A DNA stretch of 64,000 nucleotides. Source: Magnetospirillum sp902729445. Its GTDB lineage: Bacteria; Pseudomonadota; Alphaproteobacteria; Rhodospirillales; Magnetospirillaceae. Positions 33,641-42,143 of the stretch are shown here, piece after piece. The notes beneath the pieces are model-generated. The model did not search any database. It was not told the origin of the DNA and saw nothing but the letters and a program-made list of their open reading frames with translations. The translations under genes and the position numbers were made by a program. Each line of letters starts with the position of its first letter. Position 1 is the stretch's first letter. The stretch spans positions 14,713 through 78,712 of the forward strand of contig NZ_CACVCE010000006.1 in the NCBI RefSeq assembly GCF_902729445.1, given 5' to 3'.

Positions 33641-35491
33641 TCAGCTTTTCGCTCCCTTGCGCCGGGCCGCGAGGTCGGCCCCCTCGTACAGCGGCCAGGT
33701 GCCGAACGCCACCGAATCCAGCGACGGCGAGCTTTGACCCAGGCGCGAGCGATAGATCCAGTAATTGCTCATCACCCGTTCGACGAAAGCGCGGGTCTCG
33801 CGCGACGGCAGGGCCTCGATGAACAGCAGCGGGTCGTTGTTGTGCTTCATGCCGCCCAGCCACTGGGAAAGCTTGCCGGGGCCGGCATTGTAGGCGGCGG
33901 CCAGCAGCAACAGATTGCCGTTGACCGGCTCCTCGGCCATCAGCTTGGCCAGGTATTTCTGGCCCAGCGCCAGGTTCAGCTGCGGGTCGGACAGGCTGTC
34001 CTTGACCGCGCGGCCACCGGCCATGGTCTGGGCGGTCCGGGGCATCAGCTGCATCAGGCCGGCGGCGCCAGCCGGGCTCTTGGCCTTGGGATTGAACGCC
34101 GATTCCTGACGCACGAAGGCGAAGACCAGGGCCTTGTCGATGGTCCAGCCGCCGGTGGGCGTCCAGTCCGGCACCGGATACGACGCGGCGTCGCTGGTCA
34201 TGCCCGGGGCCATGCCGCCCAGACGGACCGACAGGCCCGGCATGTCGCCGGTGTGGGCCAGTACCATCATCGATTGCTTGACCGGCTTGGTGGCGCGCGG
34301 ATAGGCCTTGCGCAATTCTTCCTCGGCCGCCGCGTTCATCCCCAGCTGCAGCAGGCCCAGCGCCCGCTTGGCGCCTTGCACGCGCATCAACACGTCGGCA
34401 TCGGCCTCGGTGAAGGGCGGGGTTTCCCAGGCGAACAGGGTCTCGTAACCCAGGGTCTGGCGGGCCAGCAGGCCATAGAAGGTGCGCGGATAGGTCGCGG
34501 CGACTTCCAGCCAGTGGTTGACCACTTCGGGGCGCTTGGCCACCAGGTTCGACCGCGCCGCCCAGAAGGCGCCGGCGGCGACCATCCAGCTGGATGCGGT
34601 TTCGGAATTGGCGATTTCCTCGAAATGGCGGTGCGCCAGTTCGGGCTTGCCCTGGCGCCACTGGGCCAGGCCGGCCACCCAATGGGCGGCGGGCAGTTCG
34701 TCGCCCGATCGCTCGGCCGCCTGTCCAGCCCACGCCGCCGCTTCGGAATCACGGCCGCCGGCGAAATGGTCGGTGGCCATGATGACCTTCAATTCGTCGA
34801 TTTCCAGGCGATCGAGCGCCCGGGCGTCGGGACCGGTCAGCAGGGACAGCGCGGCGGCGCCGTCGCCCTTCTTCAGCAGGGTGCGGAACTTGATCTTGAG
34901 GGCGCGGCCCTTGGGATTGCCGCGATCGGCCGAGAATGACAGCTCTTCCCAATTGGCGCCGTCGTCGGAATTGTCGATGCCGACGCCCCTAAGCCCGCCC
35001 TTGACCGGCGGCTTCAGCGCGCCAAAGCCCTTGACGCCCTTGGTGGTCGCCAGCTTGTAGATGGCTTCGGCCTGCGGCAGCTCGGCATAGTCGGCCATCC
35101 AGGCCCGCAGTTCCTGGTACTTGGGCTTGGCGCCCGATTGCAGGTAGCGTTGGGCCAGCACGTGGCCCTTCAGCAGGTCGTCCTTGATGTGGCCCATCTC
35201 GCGCTCGGCGGCGGCCCACTGGCCGGCCGCCTGCAGCTTGAAGATGCGGGCATAGGTTTCGGCGTCGGCGGCCGACAACGGCTTGGGCAGCGGTGCGACC
35301 CGCGCCTCGCGGCCGATGCCGGGCAGGATGGCGGCCGTCACCGTGCCGTCGCCACGGGCGGCGCTCGCCACCTGGTGGCCGGACGCGGCGCGGGAGGGAT
35401 TGAGGTCACCGGCCAGAGCCGGCGAGGTCGCGGCCATGATGGCTGCCATCAGGACCGGGAGGAGCCTGTCGCGCAAGGCTGTTCTCCTCAT
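33641..35491 (-). CDS. Soluble lytic murein transglycosylase (Slt70-like)
   Basis: 616 residues from ATG 35491, the Met that gives a proper signal peptide (LLPVLMAAIMAATSPALAGD); longer in-frame starts reach 35554. A helical superhelix (about 40-440) is followed by a C-terminal SLT lysozyme-like domain with catalytic Glu in FVRQESAFNPKAKSPAGAAG, then LMQLMPRTAQTMAGGR and LAAAYNAGPGKLSQWLG. It cleaves peptidoglycan to anhydro-muropeptides in the periplasm. 65 bp separate it from accA. Confidence 0.93.
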   Translation of the reverse strand: MRRTALRDRLLPVLMAAIMAATSPALAGDLNPSRAASGHQVASAARGDGTVTAAILPGIGREARVAPLPKPLSAADAETYARIFKLQAAGQWAAAEREMGHIKDDLLKGHVLAQRYLQSGAKPKYQELRAWMADYAELPQAEAIYKLATTKGVKGFGALKPPVKGGLRGVGIDNSDDGANWEELSFSADRGNPKGRALKIKFRTLLKKGDGAAALSLLTGPDARALDRLEIDELKVIMATDHFAGGRDSEAAAWAGQAAERSGDELPAAHWVAGLAQWRQGKPELAHRHFEEIANSETASSWMVAAGAFWAARSNLVAKRPEVVNHWLEVAATYPRTFYGLLARQTLGYETLFAWETPPFTEADADVLMRVQGAKRALGLLQLGMNAAAEEELRKAYPRATKPVKQSMMVLAHTGDMPGLSVRLGGMAPGMTSDAASYPVPDWTPTGGWTIDKALVFAFVRQESAFNPKAKSPAGAAGLMQLMPRTAQTMAGGRAVKDSLSDPQLNLALGQKYLAKLMAEEPVNGNLLLLAAAYNAGPGKLSQWLGGMKHNNDPLLFIEALPSRETRAFVERVMSNYWIYRSRLGQSSPSLDSVAFGTWPLYEGADLAARRKGAKS

Positions 35492-35610
35492 GTTGTTATC
35501 GAAAATATCGAACACCATGCGCGGTTTTATAAATGACCTCGGGCCCGGAAGCAACCCTTGAATCCAGGAAAAGCTCGAAAAGTGGCTAAAATGTGTTTCG
35601 AATCAGGCGG

Positions 35611-36420
35611 TTATGTGATTCGGTTCAATCGCTTCCAAACTGCCAGCAAATCCCGCCACGCCTCGCGCTTGGCCGCCGGGGTGCGCAACAGATAGGCCGG
35701 ATGGAAGGTGGCCATGGCCGGAACCGGGCGGGGCAGGCCCGGCGACGAGAAATCGTGCCAGTGTCCGCGCAATCGCATGATGCCCTCGTGCCGGGCCAGC
35801 AGCGCCGAGGCCGAGGCGCCGCCGAACAGGATCAGCACCTGTGGATCGACCAGTTCGATATGGCGGGTGACGAAGGGCAGGCACACCGCCACCTCGTCCG
35901 GTGTCGGCTTGCGATTGTCCAGCGGCCGCCACGGCAGGACGTTGGTGATATAGGCGCTGGTCCGGTCCAGCCCGATCGAGGCCAGCATGCGGTCCAGCAA
36001 TTTGCCCGAGCGGCCGACGAACGGGCGGCCCTGGCGGTCTTCCTCCTGGCCGGGCGCCTCGCCGATGCACATGACCTTGGCCTCGGGGTTGCCGTCGGCG
36101 AAGACCGTCGACAGCGCGGTCTTCTTCAGCGGCAAGCCGTCGAAGGCCTCCATCGCCAGGCGCAATTGCTCGAGATCGTGGCATTCGGCGGCGATATGGG
36201 CGGCGGTGCCGCCGGACGGAATCGCCAGGGCCGGCCCGGCGGCGGGGTGGGGCGGGGCGGGGTGGGGCGAGGTGGGGCGGGGCGCGGCGGCGGCGGCCGG
36301 CAGCGGCCGCGGGGGCGGCTGGGCTTGGAAACGGTCCATCGCCACCTCGCCGATGGTCTCGTCGGCGCCGGCATCGATATACCAGCGCAGCAATTGGTCG
36401 GGGGCGAGTTCGGGCGGCAT
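35611..36420 (-). CDS. Uracil-DNA glycosylase, type 4-like
   Basis: 269 residues from ATG 36420. UDG superfamily motifs: GEAPGQEEDRQGRPFVGRSG, then ITNVLPWRPLDNRKPTPDE and the terminal HPAYLL. These place it in the type 4 (UdgA) group that normally binds an Fe-S cluster; the N-terminal Cys pair expected before the first motif is not obvious here (the equivalent stretch reads FDGLPLKKTALSTVFADG), so the cluster may be altered. Residues about 36-62 are a Pro/Ala/His linker encoded by a G-rich repeat tract. Confidence 0.85.
   Translation of the reverse strand: MPPELAPDQLLRWYIDAGADETIGEVAMDRFQAQPPPRPLPAAAAAPRPTSPHPAPPHPAAGPALAIPSGGTAAHIAAECHDLEQLRLAMEAFDGLPLKKTALSTVFADGNPEAKVMCIGEAPGQEEDRQGRPFVGRSGKLLDRMLASIGLDRTSAYITNVLPWRPLDNRKPTPDEVAVCLPFVTRHIELVDPQVLILFGGASASALLARHEGIMRLRGHWHDFSSPGLPRPVPAMATFHPAYLLRTPAAKREAWRDLLAVWKRLNRIT
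36240..36285. repeat. G-rich tandem repeat inside the uracil-DNA glycosylase gene
   Basis: About 45 bp of GGGGTGGGGCG-type units on the plus strand, encoding a Pro-rich linker on the minus strand. Runs of four G with single-base spacers make a G-quadruplex-prone and slippage-prone sequence. Confidence 0.65.
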
Positions 36421-36572
36421 GGCGGCTAACAAAATATCACCGGCGGGTCCCTGATTGAAGGATTCGTGTCTTTCGCGCGACGTATGGTATAGAGGCCGCC
36501 TTGGCCTCACGAGCAGGTGCCGTCCAACGAGCGTGGAGCAGGGCGGCCGATTATCGGGGATTGTGGAGCGCG

Positions 36573-38177
36573 ATGGAACGAGATTCGATGGAATTCGATG
36601 TGGTGATCGTCGGTGCCGGCCCGTCCGGACTGGCGGCCGCGATCCGCATCAAGCAGATGAACGCCGATCTGTCGGTGTGCGTGCTGGAAAAGGGCTCGGA
36701 AGTCGGCGCCCACATCCTGTCGGGCGCAGTGTTCGAGACCCGGGCGCTGGACGAACTGATCCCCGATTGGCGGGACAAGGGCGCGCCGCTCGCCACCATG
36801 GCGATGGACGACCGTTTCCTGTTCCTGACCGAAGGCAAGGCCATCCGCCTGCCGACGCCGCCGCAGATGAACAATCACGGCAATTACATCATCAGCCTGG
36901 GCAATCTGTGCCGCTGGCTGGCCGGCCAGGCGGAAGAACTGGGCGTCGAGATCTATCCCGGCTTCGCCGCCGCCGAGGTCCTTTATCACGAGGGCGGCTC
37001 GGTCAAGGGCGTCGCCACCGGCGACATGGGCATCGGCAAGGATGGCGAGCCGACCGGCAATTACACCCCGGGCATGGAACTGCATGCCCGCCAGACCATC
37101 TTCTCGGAAGGTTGCCGCGGCAGCCTGACCAAGACGCTGTTCGACACGTTCAATCTGCGCGCCGAGTGCGATCCGCAGACCTATGGCATCGGCATCAAGG
37201 AATTGTGGGAGATCGATCCCGCCAAGCACAGCCTGGGCAAGATCGTCCACACGGTGGGCTGGCCGCTGGACAGCCAGACCTATGGCGGCTCGTTCCTTTA
37301 TCACCTGGAAGACAATCAGGTGGTGGTCGGCTTCGTCATCGGCCTGGATTACAAGAACCCGCATCTGTCGCCGTTCGACGAGTTCCAGCGCTTCAAGACC
37401 CATCCGGCCATCCGCCCGACCTTCGAAGGCGGCCGGCGCATCGCCTATGGCGCGCGCGCCATCTCGGAAGGCGGCATCCAGTCGGTGCCGGGCCTGACCT
37501 TCCCCGGCGGCCTGCTGGTCGGCGACACCGCCGGCTTCTTGAACGTGCCCAAGATCAAGGGCAGCCACACCGCCATGAAGTCGGGCATGGTCGCCGCCGA
37601 GGCGGTGGTCGCCCTGCTGTCCGACGGCTCGGGCAACCAGGCCCATGCCTATCCGCGCGAGCTGAAGCAAAGCTGGCTGTGGAGCGAGCTGCACAAGGTC
37701 CGGAACATCCGTCCCAGCTTCCACAAGGGGCTGTGGGCCGGCATCGCCTATTCGGCGCTCGACACCTATCTGTTCATGGGCAAAGCGCCGTGGACCTTCC
37801 ATAACCACGACGATCATTCTGTCCTGGGCAAGGCTTCGGACTATCCGAAGATCGCTTATCCCAAGCCCGACGGATTGGTCAGCTTCGACAAGCTGTCCTC
37901 GGTGTTCATCTCGAACACCAACCACGAGGAAAACCAGCCGGCACACCTGAAGCTGAAGGATGAGGGCGTGCCGATCTCGGTCAATCTGGCCCTGTACGAC
38001 GCCCCCGAGCAGCGTTACTGCCCGGCCGGCGTGTACGAGATCGTCGATGGCCCGGCCCTGCGGATCAACGCGCAGAATTGCGTGCACTGCAAGACCTGCG
38101 ACATCAAGGACCCGACCCAGAACATCAACTGGACGGTTCCCGAAGGCGGCGGCGGCCCCAACTATCCCAACATGTAA
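36573..38177 (+). CDS. Electron transfer flavoprotein-ubiquinone oxidoreductase
   Basis: 534 residues from ATG 36573 with GGAG 6-9 nt upstream. FAD site DVVIVGAGPSGLAAAIRIKQ, ubiquinone and membrane-facing middle region, then a C-terminal 4Fe-4S ferredoxin-like domain with CVHCKTCDIKDPTQNINW. It passes electrons from ETF (fatty-acid and amino-acid dehydrogenases) to ubiquinone. The last 35 bp of the gene are duplicated just downstream. Confidence 0.96.
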   Translation: MERDSMEFDVVIVGAGPSGLAAAIRIKQMNADLSVCVLEKGSEVGAHILSGAVFETRALDELIPDWRDKGAPLATMAMDDRFLFLTEGKAIRLPTPPQMNNHGNYIISLGNLCRWLAGQAEELGVEIYPGFAAAEVLYHEGGSVKGVATGDMGIGKDGEPTGNYTPGMELHARQTIFSEGCRGSLTKTLFDTFNLRAECDPQTYGIGIKELWEIDPAKHSLGKIVHTVGWPLDSQTYGGSFLYHLEDNQVVVGFVIGLDYKNPHLSPFDEFQRFKTHPAIRPTFEGGRRIAYGARAISEGGIQSVPGLTFPGGLLVGDTAGFLNVPKIKGSHTAMKSGMVAAEAVVALLSDGSGNQAHAYPRELKQSWLWSELHKVRNIRPSFHKGLWAGIAYSALDTYLFMGKAPWTFHNHDDHSVLGKASDYPKIAYPKPDGLVSFDKLSSVFISNTNHEENQPAHLKLKDEGVPISVNLALYDAPEQRYCPAGVYEIVDGPALRINAQNCVHCKTCDIKDPTQNINWTVPEGGGGPNYPNM

Positions 38178-38265
38178 CCGGGTCCGGGCCGCCGCCTTCA
38201 ATCTTCGAAAAGATATCCCGGCTTCGCCGGGAAGGCGGCGGCGGCCCCAACTATCCCAACATGTA
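38142..38265 (+). repeat. 35-bp direct duplication of the ETF-QO gene 3' end
   Basis: 38142-38176 (last codons and first two bases of the stop) is identical to 38231-38265, 89 bp downstream. A short hairpin (CCCGG-CTTCG-CCGGG, about 38213-38230) lies immediately before the second copy. Confidence 0.8.
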
Positions 38266-38380
38266 GGTTTGCCGAGAAAGACGGTGCGCCGGGGATTGAA
38301 TCGGTTATGATGAAACCGATTTCTTCCCGACGCCAAGCCGACCAGGCCTGGCGGGCGCATCACCTCTTCAAGGACGTTTG

Positions 38381-40111
38381 ATGGTGCTTTGGTGCAAGCG
38401 GGGTGGGGCGGCGATGGCCGCCTTCGCCATGGTCGCGGTTCTGACGACCGGATGCGGGCCGCGTTCCGGCAGCGGCACGGCGGCGGGATCGGCCGACGAG
38501 GTTCGGCCGGCGGCGCGCTCGGCCCTGTCGGGCTATCTGGCCGGACGATTGGCGCAAGGGGTGGGCGACAGCCGCGCGGCCGCCGATTATTATGCCCAGG
38601 CGCTCAAGCACGATCCCGACAACACCGAATTGCTGCAACGGACCTTCAGCCTGATGGCCGCCGAGGGCCGGCTGGATGTCGCCCAGCCGCTGGCCGAGCG
38701 GGTGCTGGCCTTCGACGCCGATCAACCGCTGCCGCTGGTGGTGGCCGGTCTTGGCGCCGCCCAGGCCGGCCGCTGGACCGAAGCCGAGGGCAGGTTCGGC
38801 CAATTGCCCAAGCGCGGCATCAACGCCATTCTGGGGCCGCTGCTGGTGGCCTGGGCCAAGGTCGGCGCCGGTGACCAAGGCGCCCTGCAGGCGCTGGATG
38901 CTTTGACCAAGACCAAGGGGCTGGAACCGTTGGCCGCCTTTCACGGGGCGCTGATCGCCGATATCGGTGGCCGCGCCCAGGTGGCCGAGGACGGTTATCG
39001 CACGGCACTGTCGACCCAATTGTCGGTGCGCGGCATCGAGGCGGCGGGGTCGTGGTACCAGCGCACCGGCCGGCTGGACGAGGCGGCCAAGCTTTATGCC
39101 CGCTATCAGGGCGACCACCCCGACAGCATGTTGTTCGACGCCAAGCGCCTTCTCAGCCAGGGCGGCGGGATCGCGCCCGTCGTGCCCGACGCCCGCGCCG
39201 GCCTGGCCGAGGCGCTGTTCGACATCGCCTCGCTGATGCGCCAGGGCAATGCCTCGGACGTGGCGATGCTTTATGCCCGCCTGGCCCTGTGGATGCGGCC
39301 GGATCTGCCGCTGGCCCAGACCACGGTGGCCGACATCCTGGTCGGCCAGGGCCGCTTGGCCGAGGCCAACCGCCAGTACCTGTCGGTGCCGAAGGGGCAC
39401 CCGGCCTTCACCTACGGCCGGCTGCGGGTGGCGATCAACCTGGACGAGTTGAACGATACCGAGGGGGCTTTGTCCGCCTTGGACGAGCTGGCGCGCGAGC
39501 GTGCCGACAGCCTCGAGGCGCTGGTCACCAAGGGCGACATCCTGCGTCGGCGCAAGCGCTTCGCCGAAGCGGCGTCGGCCTATGACCAGGCGGTCGGCCG
39601 GGCCGGCGTGCTGCAGTCCCACCACTGGGCGCTGCTGTATAGCCGCGCCATCTGCTACGAGCGTTCGAAGCAATGGCCCAAGGCCGAGGCCGATTTCCAG
39701 GAAGCCCTGCGGCTCAAGCCCGATCAGGCCGACGTGCTGAACTATCTGGGCTATTCCTGGGTCGATATGGGCATGCACCTGGACGTCGCCCGCAAGATGC
39801 TGGAAAAGGCGGTCGAGCTGCGCCCGCGCGACGGCGCCATCGTCGACAGCATGGGCTGGGCGCTCTATCGCCTGGGCGACTACCATGGCGCTGTGCGTTA
39901 TCTCGAGCGCGCCGCCGAGCTGAAGCCCGAGGACCCGACCATCAACGACCATCTGGGCGACGCCTATTGGCAGGTCGGCCGGGTCGAGGAGGCGATGTTC
40001 CAGTGGCTGCGCGCCAATTCGCTGGAGCCCGAGCCCGAGCAGATCGAATCCCTGAAGGACAAGATCCGCACCGGCCAGGTCCCGGCCAAGCCGGTGGTTC
40101 GCCAGCAGTGA
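38381..40111 (+). CDS. TPR-repeat lipoprotein
   Basis: 576 residues from ATG 38381 (AAGGA 6 nt upstream). Lipobox AFAMVAVLTTGC at about residue 25. The rest is tetratricopeptide repeats, for example RAAADYYAQALKHDPDN and a C-terminal set with LKPDQADVLNYLGYSW, DGAIVDSMGWALYRLGDY, and LKPEDPTINDHLGDAYWQ. This pattern is common in outer-membrane-associated assembly proteins. It overlaps ispE by 4 nt (GTGA). Confidence 0.92.
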   Translation: MVLWCKRGGAAMAAFAMVAVLTTGCGPRSGSGTAAGSADEVRPAARSALSGYLAGRLAQGVGDSRAAADYYAQALKHDPDNTELLQRTFSLMAAEGRLDVAQPLAERVLAFDADQPLPLVVAGLGAAQAGRWTEAEGRFGQLPKRGINAILGPLLVAWAKVGAGDQGALQALDALTKTKGLEPLAAFHGALIADIGGRAQVAEDGYRTALSTQLSVRGIEAAGSWYQRTGRLDEAAKLYARYQGDHPDSMLFDAKRLLSQGGGIAPVVPDARAGLAEALFDIASLMRQGNASDVAMLYARLALWMRPDLPLAQTTVADILVGQGRLAEANRQYLSVPKGHPAFTYGRLRVAINLDELNDTEGALSALDELARERADSLEALVTKGDILRRRKRFAEAASAYDQAVGRAGVLQSHHWALLYSRAICYERSKQWPKAEADFQEALRLKPDQADVLNYLGYSWVDMGMHLDVARKMLEKAVELRPRDGAIVDSMGWALYRLGDYHGAVRYLERAAELKPEDPTINDHLGDAYWQVGRVEEAMFQWLRANSLEPEPEQIESLKDKIRTGQVPAKPVVRQQ

Positions 40112-40965
40112 CCCTGGCCGAGTTCGCCCCGGCCAAGATCAACCTGTACCTGCACGTCACCGGCAAGCGGGGCGACGGATACCATTTGCTGGATTCGCTG
40201 GTGGTGTTCGCCGGCATCGGCGACAGCGTGTCGGTGGCGCCGTCCGAGCATCTGACCCTGTCCATCGACGGCCCGATGGCGGCCGGCCTGGCCGCCGACG
40301 AGTCCAACATCGTGTGGAAGGCGGCCCGCGCCCTGGCCGCCCGCGCCGGCGTGGCGCAAGGGGCGGCGATCACCCTGACCAAGCGGCTGCCGGTGGCCTC
40401 GGGCATCGGCGGCGGTTCGGCCGACGCCGCCGCCACCTTGCGGGCGCTCGAGCGTTTGTGGGGCCTCACCCTGCCGGCCCCCGACCGCCACGGACTGGCC
40501 CTGTCGCTGGGGGCCGACGTGCCGGTGTGCCTGGCCGGACAGCCGGCTCGCATGAGCGGTGTCGGCGAGCGGCTGGAGCCGGTGCCGGCGCTGCCGCCCG
40601 TGTGGCTGACGCTGGTCAATCCGCGGGTGCCGTTATCGACACCTGCGGTCTTCAAGGCCCGCCAGAGCTGCTTTTCCGACCCGGCACCCCTGGAAACCAC
40701 GCCGCGCGACGCCGCTCATCTGGCGGCGCTGCTGGCGGCCCGGCGCAACGACCTGACCGCCGCCGCCATTTCGCTGGCCCCCGAGGTGGCGACCGCCCTG
40801 GCCGGTCTGGCCGCCTGCGACGGCTGCCTGCTGGCCCGCATGTCGGGTTCGGGGGCGACCTGCCTGGGCCTGTTCGCCTCGGCCGAGGCCGCTGCTGGGG
40901 CGGCTCGCGCGCTTGGCGCGCTGTATCCCGGCTGGTGGTGCGAATCGGCGCCGATGCTGACTTGA
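40108..40965 (+). CDS. ispE: 4-diphosphocytidyl-2-C-methyl-D-erythritol kinase
   Basis: 285 residues from GTG 40108, overlapping the TPR stop. GHMP kinase: FAPAKINLYLHVTGKRGDGY near the start, ATP loop PVASGIGGGSADAAATL, and MSGSGATCLGLFAS near the end. Fourth step of the MEP isoprenoid pathway. The tRNA-Gln gene follows. Confidence 0.97.
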   Translation: MTLAEFAPAKINLYLHVTGKRGDGYHLLDSLVVFAGIGDSVSVAPSEHLTLSIDGPMAAGLAADESNIVWKAARALAARAGVAQGAAITLTKRLPVASGIGGGSADAAATLRALERLWGLTLPAPDRHGLALSLGADVPVCLAGQPARMSGVGERLEPVPALPPVWLTLVNPRVPLSTPAVFKARQSCFSDPAPLETTPRDAAHLAALLAARRNDLTAAAISLAPEVATALAGLAACDGCLLARMSGSGATCLGLFASAEAAAGAARALGALYPGWWCESAPMLT

Positions 40966-41003
40966 ATCCGCGGCCGGTTCCGATTAAGGTGCGGCCCCGC
41001 TGT

Positions 41004-41078
41004 TGGGGCGTCGCCAAGCGGTAAGGCACCGGTTTTTGGTACCGGCATTCCCAGGTTCGAATCCTGGCGCCCCAGCCA
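41004..41078 (+). tRNA. tRNA-Gln (anticodon TTG), complete
   Basis: 75 nt including encoded CCA. TGGGGCG pairs with CGCCCCA; D-arm CGCCAAGCGGTAAGGC; anticodon arm CCGGT-TTTTGGT-ACCGG with anticodon TTG; T-arm CCAGG-TTCGAAT-CCTGG; discriminator G, then CCA. The U1-A72 pair is the hallmark of tRNA-Gln. It serves as a reference for identifying the 9541 fragment. Confidence 0.95.
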
Positions 41079-41333
41079 TCCTCTCGATCATCAATGATTT
41101 CAACGGGTTGTTGCAGGTCGCGCGACCGCAGCACCACGCGCTCCGGCTGCGGGCGCCCTCGACACATCGCTGCTTGGATGACCTGAGGCGAACGCGTCCG
41201 GCAATGCTCAATATGACTTCTGTCTAGTATAAGATTCCTCTCCCTCCTTTCATTTTCGCCCCGCCTGGTTTTGGGCTACCCTTGTGCTCAAGGTTTCAAG
41301 GCAACGGCGTCCGGACCGGACGCCGGAGGGGTG

Positions 41334-42143
41334 ATGGTGCTTTTCAGGCTCTTCTTGCGGGTGGCGGTTTGCGCCGTCATGGCTATTGCCGCGCCGGTGG
41401 CGTGGGCGGCCGATCCGGCCCCGGTGGTGCGGGTGGTGTTCAACACCGACCCCAACCCGCCCATCGTCTATGGCAGCGGCACCGTCATCGATCCCGACAA
41501 GCCCAGCCTGATCGTCGATTTGCTGCGCATGGTCGGCGAACGCACCGGCATCGTCTTCGAGTTCCAGCGGGTGCCGTGGCAGCGCGGTCTGTACCTGATC
41601 GAGTACGGTCAGGCCGACGCCATCTTCGCCTCGAGCTACAGCCCCGAGCGGGCCCGCTATGGCGCCTATCCGATGGTCGATGGCAAGCCCGACGAGCGGC
41701 GCAAGATTTATCAGCAATCCTATAGCCTGTTCGTGCGGAAAGGGTCCGCCGTGCGCTGGACCGGGGACGGAATCTCGGGTCTTCGCGCCCCGGTCGGCGC
41801 CTTCCCCAACTTCGCCGTCGTGCCGATGCTGCAGGACAAGAACGTCCCGCTGGATCTCGAGCCCAGCGTGGTCGGCAACCTACGCAAGCTGGCCGGTGGC
41901 CGCATCGATGCCTATGCCGAGATCGACACCCTGGCCGAAGCCGCCATCAAGGAGAACGGGGCGGAATTCGACGGCATCGTCAAACTGGCGCCGCCCTTGC
42001 GGACCACCCCCTATTACCTGATGTTTTCCAAACTTTTCCAAGCCGCCAACCCCGCCCTGGTCGAGCAGGTGTGGGACGCCATCGCCACCGTCCGCGCCAC
42101 GCCCGCCTATCAGGGTCTGGTGACCGGCAAGTATGCGAACTGA
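41334..42143 (+). CDS. Periplasmic amino-acid-type (SBP_bac_3) binding protein, kinase-linked
   Basis: 269 residues from ATG 41334 with GGAGGGG upstream. Signal peptide LRVAVCAVMAIAAPVAWAAD. Bacterial solute-binding family 3 fold: LIVDLLRMVGERTGIVFEFQ near the start and ADAIFASSYSPERARYGAYP. No transporter genes are adjacent; instead it overlaps the histidine kinase gene, suggesting it senses a ligand for the kinase. Confidence 0.85.
   Translation: MVLFRLFLRVAVCAVMAIAAPVAWAADPAPVVRVVFNTDPNPPIVYGSGTVIDPDKPSLIVDLLRMVGERTGIVFEFQRVPWQRGLYLIEYGQADAIFASSYSPERARYGAYPMVDGKPDERRKIYQQSYSLFVRKGSAVRWTGDGISGLRAPVGAFPNFAVVPMLQDKNVPLDLEPSVVGNLRKLAGGRIDAYAEIDTLAEAAIKENGAEFDGIVKLAPPLRTTPYYLMFSKLFQAANPALVEQVWDAIATVRATPAYQGLVTGKYAN

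Noticed and set aside
36507..38363. Minus-strand open frame of 618 codons opposite the ETF-QO gene
   Set aside because: Shadow frame.
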